Assembly: GCA_963970005.1 (NCBI GenBank)
Contig: CAXAMN010006635.1
Span: forward strand, 237,937-301,936
DNA from: Durusdinium trenchii
Lineage: Eukaryota; Sar; Dinophyceae; Suessiales; Symbiodiniaceae
DNA: 64,000 bases
Direction of reading: 5' to 3'
Part shown: positions 45,801 to 55,742 of the stretch, piece by piece
Layout of the letters: each line of letters begins with the position of its first letter
Position numbering within the stretch: position 1 is the first letter of the stretch
Notes under the pieces: generated by a model
Databases searched by the model: none
Told to the model about the DNA's origin: nothing
Seen by the model: only the letters and a program-made list of their open reading frames with translations
Translations under genes and position numbers: made by a program

Positions 45801-48800
45801 TTCACTTCTGCTTGGTAGATTCAACTCACTTGAAAAATACCAGTCAGTGGGTTCAATACCAGTCAGTGGGTTCAATCATCTAAAGGTTGGTGGACAATCA
45901 CCACCTAGACTTGTATGCGCTACTGCGAAACTATCAGCTGAACGGACCAAACAGCGACCGACCCCCCCAAAAATGCCCTAGGACCGTACGTTCATGCCGG
46001 TAGGCCATGTCTTTAGCTTGCCTAGCAGTACGGTACGTGTAAACGCATCTCAGAAAAAGTCCAGTCGTATCTGTTTTTTGTTCGGATCCAGGATAATATT
46101 CCCTTAACTCTATAGTGATTTCTGTGTACCTGGAGTCGACCTGTTGATACCTCAGAAAATAAGGAAAGTCGAACCTGTTCTTTGTTCGAGTCACGTCCCA
46201 TTTTCGTTCGGGTACGATCCGGGTCCAGGTACTTTTGAAAGCCAACCGAAAAACAGACCGTATATATACCCTGTCTTTGTCATGTTTCTTCTCATCCTAG
46301 CAGCATGGTGACCCCACTTTTGTTTTTGAGAAACTGGCCATGACAACTTGTTGTATCGAAAGCACGTCCTCAAAATCAAATGAAGCAAAGAAAGCATCTG
46401 CCATTCTCAGGCTGCCGAAATCAGCTGACCTAATGCAAAACTCCCAGGTTCGCGCCCGGGCCCTGCATTCACCGGATTTGTCCTTGCCAGCGGCTGGCCC
46501 ACTGAAGGGCATGAATTGTGGCATTGTAGCTGATGACATCCTCAACAGCCAAGCCATTGGATGTTTAATGCTTGAACACATGCAGTCACGCGCACGGGTC
46601 TTGGCTCCGAACATGTCTTGGACCGACAAGTTGAAAGGGTCCAAGATGTCTCTCGTGTGAAACTGACAGAGATCATTTCTCAACCTCTCGTGAGCCTCTT
46701 CGTGGCTCCTTGGAGGCATAGCGTCCTTGCTCCCAGTAGCGATGTCCCTTGTTGCTAGTAGCTTCTTGCTACTAAGTAGCGATGTTAGGAGCTACTAGTA
46801 GCGTCCTTGCGCCTAGTAGCGATGCACTCTCGTGAGCCTCTTCGTGGCTCCTGACAGGCTCTTGTCCTGTCAAAAAGAAACATATGCGCAATCAAGTCTT
46901 GGCCCTGGAAGGTGGGCGAATAGGGCTCTGAAGAGCCAGGTGAGGGCTCTGAAAAAGCCGTTACCACCAGTGTCCCCTCAGCCGCCAGTTTCACATGTTG
47001 CATCTCAAGAATATCAACCTGGACCCTCAATGTATACAAGATACCAATGTTTCTCGGGTACTTGGAAGGTCCAAGGTCCGATTCGTGAGAATCCCAACAG
47101 CCAGGGCGAGCCCGAAAACAGTCAGAGACGCGCACCCGTCTTGAGTCCCCAACTGTACTGATTTGCTCCCGTTTGGCACAGCCTATCCCTCGTATTTGGG
47201 AAGATGGGGCGCCGGCTCTACTGCCTGCATGTTTGCTGGAGGATTCCAGGAATTGAGTTGCTTGAGATCCACTCCCCGCTGAACCACCTAAGCACATCCA
47301 AGCTACTGCCAAAGAAGAGTGGTAGGCATCCTGGAAGAGCTGCAGTGATATCCTTCACAAGATAGAATCGTTGCAAAAGACCTTCTAATGAAAGTTTAAC
47401 TAAGCACGATCAAATGTCACTCTCAACCACCCAAGTTATATGTGTCGAGAAGTACAAACAGCTCAGCTCATTTTGACAGGAGGGTTGAAGAGGTGTGAGT
47501 GATGGCATATTGAACTTTGTTCAATCCGTCTTTGCTTGCTAGAGATGAATTGTTGATTTCGAGGCGGGATGCGATGATTTAGCGTTTGCAAAAGAAAAAG
47601 GTGTCGACAAGTATGTTCCTTGATGTTCTTCCCCCAAAAAGATGCAATTTCCCTACAACTGGAAGAATCTTGAGCTTTCAATTGATGGAAACCTTCCGGG
47701 ACCTGCAGAGGGTGGCACCAGGTGCATAACAGCTTAGAACGAAGCGCTTCGTCACGAAAAACGTCACAGTCCATCTTGTGGAGATGTACCTAGACCCTCA
47801 AAAGTACCCTAGAAAATGGGACATCCTAGAGGAAAAAAGAGCGGGTAAGTACTTGTACTATCTTGTACTCATGTGTTTGAGGTACAAACTGAGACCTTTA
47901 TATAGGTATAGATAAAAAAAAAGAACCTTCGACGGAGCCACCGGGTGTCCACAGGGTCTTTCTTTCAGTCGACAGGGTGGGATTAGCTAGAACCCCTTCC
48001 CGTCTCGTTCAAACCGAGGTCCGGGACGCTCGACCTGTTTCAGCTAGAACTCTAACAGGGCCACTGGGGAGAGTGTGGGATCTATTAGCAACAACAAAAA
48101 CACGTGGACCAAACCCCCAGAATTGTTACTGGTCGTGAGCAAAAACAAGAACCTGTCGACTTGTTTAAGTACCTTGGAGTCTTTCTGGGGGCCTCACTTG
48201 TATGTGTGGTTAGTTCATGTTTAGTTCATGTCCCATGTATGTGTGGGTACGTGACGGTTCAGTCGTCGGGCCAATGGGCCGACCATCACCAGCTCTTGAC
48301 CGTAGCTGTCGGTAGTCTGAACCTGTCCGCCTGTCGTAGATCCGAGGCCAAAAACTCCAGCTGGTCCAGTGCCCCGCAGATCGAACCGTTCGAACGATGA
48401 TGCCGTTCAGGCTCTCCCACTGCAGGGCCCTCCCACACGCAGTGATGCTGGAGTTGAAGCTGATCGGGTCCTCGGCGGAGAAGATTTTCACGCGAGTTGA
48501 GGCTTTCTGTAGCTCCATCCGCAGGGAGCGACTTGGCGAGGAGGCTTATTTGAACCGCCGCCAGCTCCCGCCGCCAGCCAAACATGAAACTCATCGACCT
48601 GCGATCACGTTCCACGTCACATCGTTCCTATTGTTTGGGAAACAACAACTCTGATATACTCTGATGCCTGAAAGTTTGAATTCACCAGACATCAAATCTT
48701 GCAAAGGTAAACGGTGTATACATATGTACGTAACCATACAATACTAATCATCAATCAAACCAGCTGTTCCCAATCTGACCTACTGGTACTCAAACAGAAC

Positions 48801-49625
48801 CTGCCTTCATAACACTGGCAACCCCTGCGGCGCCTTCTCCCTCACCCACCTGGGCATCCTGCCGAGCCTCACGGGCTCCTCCCAGCTGAGCAAACAGATC
48901 CAGGGCAGATCGCCAGGACCTCGGTGTCCAGATCGTGAGGCCCCAACGAGCAGACCTGGGCCGCCTATGGATCCGACCACATCCTCGGACCATCTTGGAC
49001 CCACCCTCCGGGTGGCCAAGGCACTTATAGAAAATGGCTCCTTTGAGAAATCCCACATAGAACTATGTATAAGTGCCCATGGGTAGCCCCTAATGTGGAG
49101 AAAAAAACTCCTTCCGTTCCAAGCAGTGCGATACACAAATACACATATGCCACACACTCCTTGTATTGAATATAATATACACCTACATTGACCCCTGAAA
49201 CCACCCCAATGGAGGTATGTGTGCCATACGTGGAGTGTCTGGTTATTGGATAGTTCCATATAGATCCATATAGTTCCCAGATATAAACATGGCAACATAT
49301 TTAATATGAAGTGAAGTTTATCTCATAAAATGGGCATAATTCACTCTGCAACAAACTGAGGTGCGGTGCTTCTGATTTCTTCCATCTGCCGTGAAACCGA
49401 GGAAGAACTTGTTTTGAGGAAGCCTTGCTTCAAAAAACACATGCCAGTTGCCAGTCGGGTGGATGAAGGCGAGCAGGGAACACATTCAACACGGCGATCC
49501 GCAGTAAATCCGATCGACCCCATGACTCAGTAACTTGCTCCGCAGCACCATGACCACCGCGCTCTTAAGTCTGTGGGCGCACTCTTCTCACATCTGCTGA
49601 TACTCAAGTTGATCCGTGCCACATC
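36723..49625 (-). CDS. PPR gene A: pentatricopeptide-repeat protein with intron-split motifs
   Basis: At least fourteen minus-strand exons carry PPR halves or whole motifs. First-helix exons (ISRCEK, FNSSITACGRALQ, ISYNATIHALQW, SSFNAAIMAMRK, VSYGAVASAAEK) alternate with second-helix exons (SWRSALDLFAQL, ISLQLFQDA, ALQLFETM, TLWAMALQLFQEM, VWPVALQILEAI), and the splice phases fit at each junction when GT, GC or GA donors are allowed. The protein is expected to be a helical organelle RNA-binding solenoid. Start codon, targeting peptide and true ends were not found. Confidence 0.75.
36803..38620. other. Intron-like stretch of gene A
   Basis: Contains TATATA palindromes near 37440-37535 and a two-armed repeat trace at 37820-37875. 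No exon is supported. Confidence 0.4.
38621..38673 (-). CDS. PPR-like exon (gene A), ALRCCQELVKQ
   Basis: A pyrimidine-rich CTTCACCAG acceptor and a GTGAGG donor enclose LRCCQELVKQPELEVAE, which fits a PPR second helix without its Trp. The frame stays open beyond the donor. Confidence 0.5.
38752..38905. repeat. TACTAG-type array with inverted halves
   Basis: The left half is ATTACTAGCAACAAGGACGC and the right half GCTACTAGTAGCTTCTTGTT then AATAGCGTCCTTGTTAG, so the array folds on itself around 38830. Confidence 0.75.
39360..39413 (-). CDS. PPR exon (gene A), AAVWPVALQILEAI
   Basis: Exactly 18 codons, phase 0 at both ends, from a CACGTGAG acceptor to a GTCCAT donor. Joined to the exon at 39736-39855 it completes a full PPR motif, VSYGAVASAAEK + AAVWPVALQILEAI. 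Confidence 0.75.
39736..39855 (-). CDS. PPR exon (gene A), PDAVSYGAVASAAEK
   Basis: Exactly 40 codons, phase 0, from a CATGCCAG acceptor to a GTGGGG donor. It begins with the end of one PPR (ALAFFASMRG), has a Pro-rich linker and ends with the first helix of the next (PDAVSYGAVASAAEK). Confidence 0.75.
40410..40525. repeat. Trinucleotide (GTT/GTC/GCT)n tract
   Basis: Imperfect GTN/GCN triplets with a few single-base breaks. Antisense frames give Gln/Arg/Thr runs; the 195-codon minus frame over 40029-40616 is produced by this tract. Confidence 0.85.
40565..40640 (-). CDS. PPR exon (gene A), YNTVLASYAASRRW
   Basis: A CACTGCAG acceptor and a GTGTGT donor bound a whole motif: YNTVLASYAASRRW then AEALGVAAEM. 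All consensus positions of a P-type PPR are present. Confidence 0.75.
40665..40761. repeat. CCCTAGGGCTCC-family element copy
   Basis: Contains CTCCTGGCCCACCTCCTCAG, AAGGTAGTT, CCCCAACCACCGAACCTCAG and GGAGGTATATGGAGC in the same order as 11277-11367. Confidence 0.65.
41396..41490. repeat. CCCTAGGGCTCC-family element copy, reversed
   Basis: Ends GGGCCTGGCCTACCTCC and GGTGGGCCAGGAGCCCTAGG. Orientation is opposite to 11277-11367. Confidence 0.65.
41698..41818. repeat. GGATCCAGTCGTACC element, copy 2 (inverted)
   Basis: Reverse complement matches 24198-24300 in four ordered segments. The left end GGATCCACATACCTTCTCAG also resembles the CTTCTCAGAAGGTA part of the CCCTAGGG family. Confidence 0.7.
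42883..43012 (-). CDS. PPR exon (gene A), ITANALIRAGAEGEPRDAW
   Basis: A GCCTCAG acceptor, then RPDRITANALIRAGAE, then PRDAWKVALQIFQWM. First helix, Trp and second helix are in one exon, with a short Gly/Glu insertion. The end at a GTCGGG donor is a guess; a stop follows. Confidence 0.7.
44013..44079 (-). CDS. PPR exon (gene A), TLWAMALQLFQEM
   Basis: After a CCTGAG acceptor the frame reads GTLWAMALQLFQEMRLG and reaches a GTGGGA donor. Phase 0 start; it completes the motif begun at 44514-44562. Confidence 0.75.
44514..44562 (-). CDS. PPR exon (gene A), ETSSFNAAIMAMRK with GC donor
   Basis: A CACCCAG acceptor, 49 nt, reading QPETSSFNAAIMAMRK. The motif continues in the next exon only if the intron starts at AAG|GCGTTT, a GC donor; the GT donors further on (44490 side) would break the helix. 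Confidence 0.75.
45694..45731 (-). CDS. PPR micro-exon (gene A), ALQLFETMPHAH
   Basis: Only 38 nt, from a GTCTTCAG acceptor to a GTGCCA donor. It encodes ALQLFETMPHAH, the second helix for the motif begun at 46483-46540. Confidence 0.75.
46128..46234. repeat. Two-armed GAAAATNAGG/GTCCCATTTTC element, complete
   Basis: Left arm CTGGAGTCGACCTGTTGATA and CCTCAGAAAATAAGG; right arm GTTCGAGTCACGTCCC, ATTTTCGTTCGGGTACG and GGGTCCAGGTAC. The two arms are inverted copies, ending in CTGGA/TCCAG. It is the best single copy from which to read the family's structure. Confidence 0.75.
46483..46540 (-). CDS. PPR exon (gene A), DVISYNATIHALQW with GA donor
   Basis: A CTGTTGAG acceptor, 58 nt reading DVISYNATIHALQWASRWQ and leaving G. 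With GA from the next exon this is Gly, giving ...SRWQ-G-ALQLFETM, a perfect PPR. The intron then begins GACAAA; the nearest GT (GTGAAT, 10 nt on) would insert extra residues. Confidence 0.8.
46719..46827. repeat. TACTAG-type array
   Basis: Units such as AGCGTCCTTGCTCCCAGTAG and TTGCTAGTAGCTTCTTGC, flanked by two copies of CTCTCGTGAGCCTCTTCGTG (46683 and 46826), so the array sits inside a direct duplication of about 23 bp. Confidence 0.75.
47307..47352 (-). CDS. PPR micro-exon (gene A), ISLQLFQDAYH
   Basis: 46 nt from a TTGTGAAG acceptor to a GTAGCT donor, reading ISLQLFQDAYHSSLA, a second helix. Its first base completes the Gln left by the exon at 48421-48470. Confidence 0.65.
47786..47900. 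repeat. Two-armed repeat element
   Basis: Left arm AGTACCCTAGAAAATGGGAC and right arm ATGTGTTTGAGGTACAAACTGAGACC. Same order and spacing as 8361-8461. Confidence 0.7.
48421..48470 (-). CDS. PPR exon (gene A), DPISFNSSITACGRALQ
   Basis: A CCGCCGAG acceptor, 50 nt and a GTGGGA donor, reading DPISFNSSITACGRALQ: the first helix of a PPR with the Ile-Ser-Phe-Asn start and Ala-Cys-Gly. Confidence 0.75.
48850..48919 (-). CDS. PPR exon (gene A), SWRSALDLFAQLGG
   Basis: A ACACCGAG acceptor and a GTGGGTGAG donor. It reads SWRSALDLFAQLGGAREAR, a second helix that follows on from ...RCEK in the exon at 49535-49625. Confidence 0.75.
49535..49625 (-). CDS. PPR exon (gene A), INLSISRCEK
   Basis: A GCCTGGAG acceptor, then DVARINLSISRCEK. 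Joining to SWRSALDLF of the next exon needs a GA donor at AA|GAGTGC (near 49580), giving INLSISRCEK-SWRSALDLFAQL; a GTGAGA just before would lose the Glu-Lys. The region after that donor stays open to a TGA at 49527 and is probably intron. Confidence 0.6.
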
Positions 49626-50669
49626 CTCCAGGCATGCGCTGCGGTTGGCCACACACATTATGGCGCCATATGGACAGAACCCCATGGCAGTGACACACAT
49701 GGAATGCGTGAGAAGTAACACATTTGCCTGGTGTTCCTTGTGTTCATGTATGGTCAGGGACTGACAAATAGAACCCCCACATCCCCGCCATCACTGACAA
49801 ATAGGTGTACACTTAGAACCAGGTCTAGGTCATTCTTGCGGAAATCCATTTAGAACCCACGGCACATTCTATCTTTCAGTCCAGCATGTTCCCCAAACGT
49901 TCACTCTTCTGTGGGATCTTCACGTACTTAGAATGCATCAGCAAACACTTTGCTGCATTCCAACCTGTAGCCTTTTTGGCTTGAAATGGAACAAGTGCTT
50001 CGAGCAGCCTTGCGCCCGGGTGATTCCGATGGAGAAGAACCAAATGGAATGCCACCATTAGCAGTGGAGGAACTACCACCACCAACACCACCAGTGGCAA
50101 ACGATGAAGGTGAACATGGAATCCGGGTTGACCTTCCATTGTGTGTCAAGAAGTCAAAGGAGATGCTACTGGGAATCATGTTATACAAGTGGAGAGGCTC
50201 AGTCTGTTCATTGTTTTCCAAATTGGAGTTCACAGCAAACTGTACATCCTTTTCTTGAGACATACTAGATCCCTCAGCCGCAGGCTGGAGGACAAGGCTT
50301 ACAAGGACGGCTGGGAAAGCAGCGTCGAGAGGGTGGGTGGGACGGGATGCTGCGCATGTTTTTCAAGTTTGTGTCATAAATGAACTGGACTTCCCCCTGA
50401 GCAACCAGATCTGTTGAGTGCTGTCCAGTTCAACAAATACACCCCATGGACCCTCAAAAATCATCCAGTGGCTTTGAGAGTCCTAAGCTCGGCAGGAGGG
50501 TACATCTGATACCACTGTCAACCTGTCAGGACTTGTGACATCCAGGAGTGTTAATCTGACTGGTCCCTCCCGTACCATTGACAACTGTAACATGATACAG
50601 TGAGACAGTGATACATGTGAATCTGCAGTGGTGGGCAAGTCGTTTAGGACGTTCCCCGCCACTGCTCAC
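49626..50669. other. Stretch without a supported gene
   Basis: A plus frame at 49986-50258 (LRPGDSDGEEPNGMPP, then a Pro/Glu-rich segment) is protein-like but has no splice support or family. Confidence 0.35.
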
Positions 50670-50928
50670 ATGTCAGGGCCCCCAGAGGTGTTCTGAGTGG
50701 GGTGCTCCGACCGCCCTGAGCCACCAATTCACCAATCAGTCCTTCCCACGGAATCTCATCTATCGGCATGAGCCAATGCGGAGAAACCTCACACGGGTGT
50801 TCCCAAACAGCCAGCACTTTACTTTGCGAGCCGTGCGTGGCAGCCCCTTTGAGAGCATAAGAATTGGACGAACATCGATTGGACATGACGACATGATTGC
50901 AAAGATCTTCTACAAAACAAGCCACTAT
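50670..50928 (-). CDS. Splice-bounded exon, strand uncertain
   Basis: A strong pyrimidine-tract acceptor (CTTACTTTCCACAG) and a GTGAGC donor bound 86 open codons: IVACFVEDLCNHVVMSN, then HPCEVSPHWLMPIDEIPWEG. On the plus strand the same bases give SPFESIRIGRTSIGHDD up to a GTAAGA donor, which loosely recalls the 'V-x-V-G-x-T' turn of ribosomal L1-like proteins. The minus reading agrees with the neighbouring exons and is preferred, weakly. Confidence 0.4.
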
Positions 50929-51358
50929 CTGTGGAAAGTAAGAGCTCGCAGTCTTAGGCTGCACAAAAACACCACTATCAGCGAACCCCCGGATTACCCT
51001 ACATCACTACCCGGAGCCTACCAGTTCGTACCTCCAAAAGTGAGCTACCTGTTTGTAGGGTCATGTCTCATGTTCTAGGGTACTGTGGAGGGTCCAGGTC
51101 CATGTGTGGTACGCGACAAACAGTCGACGCAGGGACAACGTTTCTACCAAGGACGCCTAGGCAAGCCTTCGCGCAAGTACTGGTGGCTTCGTGAGAGCTT
51201 GTGCAAGGATCTTTTGAGCGGCAGCGCACGACCAGAAAAACTTGCTGAAGATGATGCTGCAGAAGGGCGCAAAGCCTGGATTTATCGGTTCTGTGCCACT
51301 TTCTGCATGCGAGCAGCGGCCTTGAAGAGCAGAGTGTCTATCTCATTCTCTGTCTCGA

Positions 51359-51563
51359 CTAATTTGGCAGGCTGCACGTGCTTTTGTCTTGCTGGCTGGG
51401 CCTTCCATGCTCGTAGACAAGACATGGGCCACTTTGACGCTTTATGCGCTCCACGACATGTTTCAGCAGGGAGATGACTTTGTTGGCAAAGGCAGTCTTC
51501 TCCATGACCCTGTCGGCAAGGGCATTGGCCACCTCCTTCTTCTTGCAAGCAAACATGGTCACG
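51359..51563 (-). CDS. Coding-looking exon pair, strand uncertain
   Basis: On minus, a CTTGCAAG acceptor opens KKEVANALADRVMEKTAF, then ANKVISLLKHVVERIKRQ; a second frame below 51370 continues LVETENEIDTLLFKAAAR. On plus, SRKYWWLRESLCKDLL... and then, after the pyrimidine-rich acceptor ending at 51370, AARAFVLLAGPSMLVDKTW. Both readings need a frame change of under 50 nt near 51340-51370. Real coding DNA is likely here; its strand is not settled. Confidence 0.4.
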
Positions 51564-52029
51564 AAAGGCTACCCACATAAGCGCTAAGGACCTTAAGGGC
51601 TAAAGCAGATGGACAAACTACTGTTCGCCTACGCCTGTCCTTCGTGAGTGCCTTCGCGGCGGAAGCCTGGCTTCTCAGAAGGCTTGAAATTGGAAGGAGC
51701 CCATGCATAGAAACAATGGGCAATGTGCTACTAGTGTGACCACAATACCTAGTACACCTACCCACAAGTTGAAATATGCTGAAATATCAAGTCCGGTCAC
51801 CCCTTTCAAAGCCCAGTGTTGTACTCACTGGATTCGATTTAAGAGCTTTCATACTGGTCGCCATCAATTAGAGCCTACGTCAACCTCAACACAGAGTTAT
51901 CCACATATTTCCTACGCGAGCCTACACGCAAGGCTGACAATACAACACTTCTGCCTTCACTTTCGCGTTATCTAAATTCCATCATCCAGAATCGCCCTCA
52001 AAATGAGTTCGAGTCTAATTAAATTCTTT

Positions 52030-52096
52030 TTGTTCCTACTAGTAAGGCACTTGTTACATCTTGTTACTAGTAGCGATGCACTTGTTACTAGTAGCT
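52030..52096. repeat. TACTAG-type array, short
   Basis: Three units (CCTACTAGTAAGGCACTTG, TTACTAGTAGCGATGCACTTG, TTACTAGTAGCTTCCC). Confidence 0.75.
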
Positions 52097-54590
52097 TCCC
52101 AGAAGAGGGGTTTTGGTTCGAGTCCAGACCTCTGGACCCGACGGGTCGTACGGATGGCCAAACCGAACTCTGTGGTGCCCAACTCGGACGGTGGTCAACC
52201 GGGGCGAGGGCCTGTTTTTGAAAGGACGGCGTTCCAAGGAAGACCTGGAAGAGGGGCCCCACAAACCGGGTTTTCCGCCAACAACGCTGCATGGCTTGTG
52301 AAAACTAAAACCTGTATATACTCTTCCTATATAGTTTTGAGGGCCACTGGTTGGACATAGCACACACACAAATCCACTTAGAGGAGCTGCTGGCCAATGA
52401 AAACAAACTGTGCCTTTTGGCGGCAAGATGAGAGTAACTTTTTAAGATGTTCACCCTGAGCTGCGAGTTCCAAAGCCTTCCAACGAATGCAGTGTATACT
52501 CAGATCATGTTGGATGGGCGTAGGCTTAGCCCCGGTCTAGCCCAACAAAAAGTCCATTGGATTTGTTCCATCCTGCTTGTGGGTTTTCAGCCCAAGCATT
52601 TGATCCAAGATCCAAGCTTTTGGATTGAACATCCAACCTACGAAAAATAGCGGATATTGGGTGCAGGTCTGTGGTTTTGTTTCCACCCAAAAGGATTCCA
52701 CCCTGGTCTGCAGGCTCTGTGTCCGCCTGCCATCTGCGAGGGCGGCGGAGCGGCTGAGAAGTGGCCTGCAGACGTGGACTGAGGCGCTTGTGGTCCATGC
52801 GAATCCGTCCCCATTGGGATCCAAATACCCTCTGAGAAGGTGATTGGAGCAAATTGGAGACACTTTTCGGTTTGGAGGGTACGACTGGAGCCCATACGGA
52901 TCCGGAGGTTATATCATGTTATATCTTGCTGCAAGCAAATGAAGGGGTTAGCTTGATCAATTCCGAGAACAACGAAGAAAGGAACAATTGTCCCGAGTGT
53001 CTCCGGAAGCAAGGCGTGACCATCGACAGCATGGGTCCTACCATTCAGTCACCCTGGCTTGAACACACCCAGGCCCAGGCAGTTTAGGCACCGATCCGAA
53101 GGCCCTCCATCGCACTCCTCACGCCTTCTCTCTCGACTCCGTCGCTCTCATCCATGGCGCGTTCGACCGGACCGCGGTTCGACCGGACCTTCGGATCGAC
53201 GCTCCGAACAGACCTGCTGATCGGAGCAGAAAGCTGGCAGAAAGCTGGCAGGTACCTGTTGGAACATGCTTTTCTTTCGGGTCATTCAGAGGGTCCGGGT
53301 AGGCTGGTTCATGTATAGGAGGCTATAGCCGGTGTTTTCAAGGACAACCACGATTCGAGGACCGATGGCCAACTGCCGATTCGTCTCCAGAGGCAATCTG
53401 GTCAGATGCGATGGGCTCTCGGTTGCACTTCAGTTTCTCTTGTTCCGGGCCCATGGCCCATCTCTTGGCTTTATATATTTAGTATAACAAGACCACTATA
53501 AGGTTGACCCTGGCTTTCAGCACTCAACATGTGAACGATAGGTTTTACATGGCTGCTTTAAGGTCCACAAGTCCTGGCTCCCGAGCCGTTTCTGGAAATC
53601 TTCCGCCAGCCTGTTTCTACCTGTTCATGTTATAAGTGTTCAAAAGAATCTCCAACAAAAGGCTTATCCACTTGTCCTAGGGTCTGCATCAGAGGACCTG
53701 TTCCTTTGAACATGGGAGGACCTGTTCCTTGGGGCTCATGGCACACGACTCCAGGCATGTGCTCTTTCTCTCGAGCCCCAAGAGCCACTTTTCACAAGCC
53801 AAGAGCTTCTTTGATTCGCAGTGTGGTCCGGTTCTCTTCGCTCTGGTTGCACAAGGTGCGTACCTTGGAAGAAAAGAAAGCTCCTCCGAGGAATTTCCGG
53901 TCACCACCAGCTGGCAGACTGATGGATTTGCCCAACATGACCCTGGAGTTCCAAGTTGGAGTGATCAAAGGACCCCAATCTAGATGAGTGGATTCAGCTT
54001 CTGGGCCCACCCTCCTGGAGCAAGGCACTGTGGAACTTCCCTCTGGAACCCCTGGAATGCTTGAGCCTTGAGCTAAAGGCCTCCTGGGAAGCCGTTAGTG
54101 GATCCAGCAAGAAAGGTATGAATCTACAACCTAGAAAATGGGACCTGACTGTGTCCACAGCTATCGAGATAGACCTTTGACTCATGGAAAGATTACAATA
54201 TCTATGCGACTATGCAAGCAATCTGAAGAGAGCACCCATTACTGGACTACAAATCACTTCTACAATCAAGCACAGCAGCGGTAGACAAAGCCAAAGGTCA
54301 GCATCTAGGGAGCATGCAAAAGTCAACAGCAACAAAACAATCAGCAAGGATGAAAAGGTCAACATCTGCTGAAGAAAAACAACTGTCCTTAGCATTCCTT
54401 AGCTAATCCCTACAAATAAAAACCCTATTTCACAGCCACCCTGCAATCTGTTTCATAAGACGAAAAGCTGCAGGTGGCATTGCCAGGAATCCGGCCGCTC
54501 TGCAAAAAGGGATCAATGTCAATGCATTTCAGATGAGATTCTTGTGGTTCCCTATGATTGGATAGAAAATAGGACATGACCACGAAACCA
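52097..54590. other. Stretch without a supported gene
   Basis: Open frames on both strands at 52530-52850 and 53700-54020 lack motif and splice support. A TTCGACCGGACC repeat is at 53162-53190. Confidence 0.4.
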
Positions 54591-54594
54591 TCCA

Positions 54595-54712
54595 CCAAGT
54601 CACTGCCTGTTCGTTGCTCAGCAGCGCCCCACGCAGCTGGAGACCCAAGTCACTGGTGGCGTCCCAGGACACCAAGGCCCCCACGAGGCCCAAGGGGATC
54701 TCGGTCAAAACG
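54595..54712 (-). CDS. Exon candidate, unknown family
   Basis: The minus frame reads VLTEIPLGLVGALVSWD, then LGLQLRGALLSNEQAVTWW, hydrophobic and helix-like with good codon character. No start methionine and no clear splice pair were found. Confidence 0.25.
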
Positions 54713-55715
54713 CAAGGCGTTCAGTCAAAAGGGGGAGCGGAGCTCACTGGAAAGTACCCTACGGAACCTGTATGAACCTATACACCCGACGGACCGTGCG
54801 TAGCCGAACGAAAATGGGAGATGGCCCGAACAAGAAACAGGTGCGACTGAGGCCCCAGGTACTAGCACCACCCAAAGGGTGGTGTACCAGCACCTCTAAA
54901 CATCGTGGAGATGAGGCTTCTAATTCAGAACATATCAGAAGTTGTCTGGTGTTCACACTCTAGGAGGAAACTCCTGTTGTCTATATATATGAATAAAACC
55001 TGTGTTTGTATACTAGTGACAAAAGCAATAGAGGGAATAGCATCCTGTCAATAAAACAAAGAGGTTTCCAGAAGTCTCAAGGTCTGTTAACATGCGCTTT
55101 TTACAGAATAGGCTGTCGCTTTGGTTTAGAAATGAACGGAAACGAACGGGTTGGAAACACACAGATAACAACACGTGTTGTGTTTTGGCACTGGAATGCT
55201 GTGGATGCTACTTTACCAAATCAAGTCCTCCATGTCCCCGTCGATGGAGTCCAAGCGTCGCTCTGAGTAGCGGAGATGCTCGCAGCGCATTGCAGTACAG
55301 GACCGTAGAAGGAGACCTTGCAAAGAGTACATTGGGCTTAAACGTTCAAGTCCAGCAAACACGCGATGCGCTGAATCAGCGAAGCGAGGGACGTCACTTT
55401 AGCTTGGGGGGGACATCGTTTTACACCTCATTTCCGCTCTAAAATCTCTAAAAGGCGGCCTTGGGCACCCTAACGGCCCGAAAGAAGAAGCCACACACAC
55501 ACGGTAACAGAAAGGGTTTGGGATGGCTTCAGAATGGGCGAATGTGTGAATGTGTCAAACACCCTGCTGTCAAAAGGAACGCCCAACGCGACACTCCCGA
55601 ACAGGTCGGCCGTTGATTCGTTCCGCCGCAGAGGCGCCATGTGCTGCGTCAATGGCCATGGAGTCGCCCCGCTGGGCGTCACGGAGGCTTCGACGGTGCC
55701 CAAGGCAGCCTCCGT

Positions 55716-55742
55716 GACGACGACGACGACGACGACGACGAA
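55716..55742. repeat. (GAC)n microsatellite
   Basis: Nine GAC/ACG triplets. It encodes poly-Asp in one plus frame (GSLRDDDDDDDDEQVDS) and poly-Thr or poly-Arg in the others; the surrounding plus frames at 55534-55989 are open but have no motif. Confidence 0.9.
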
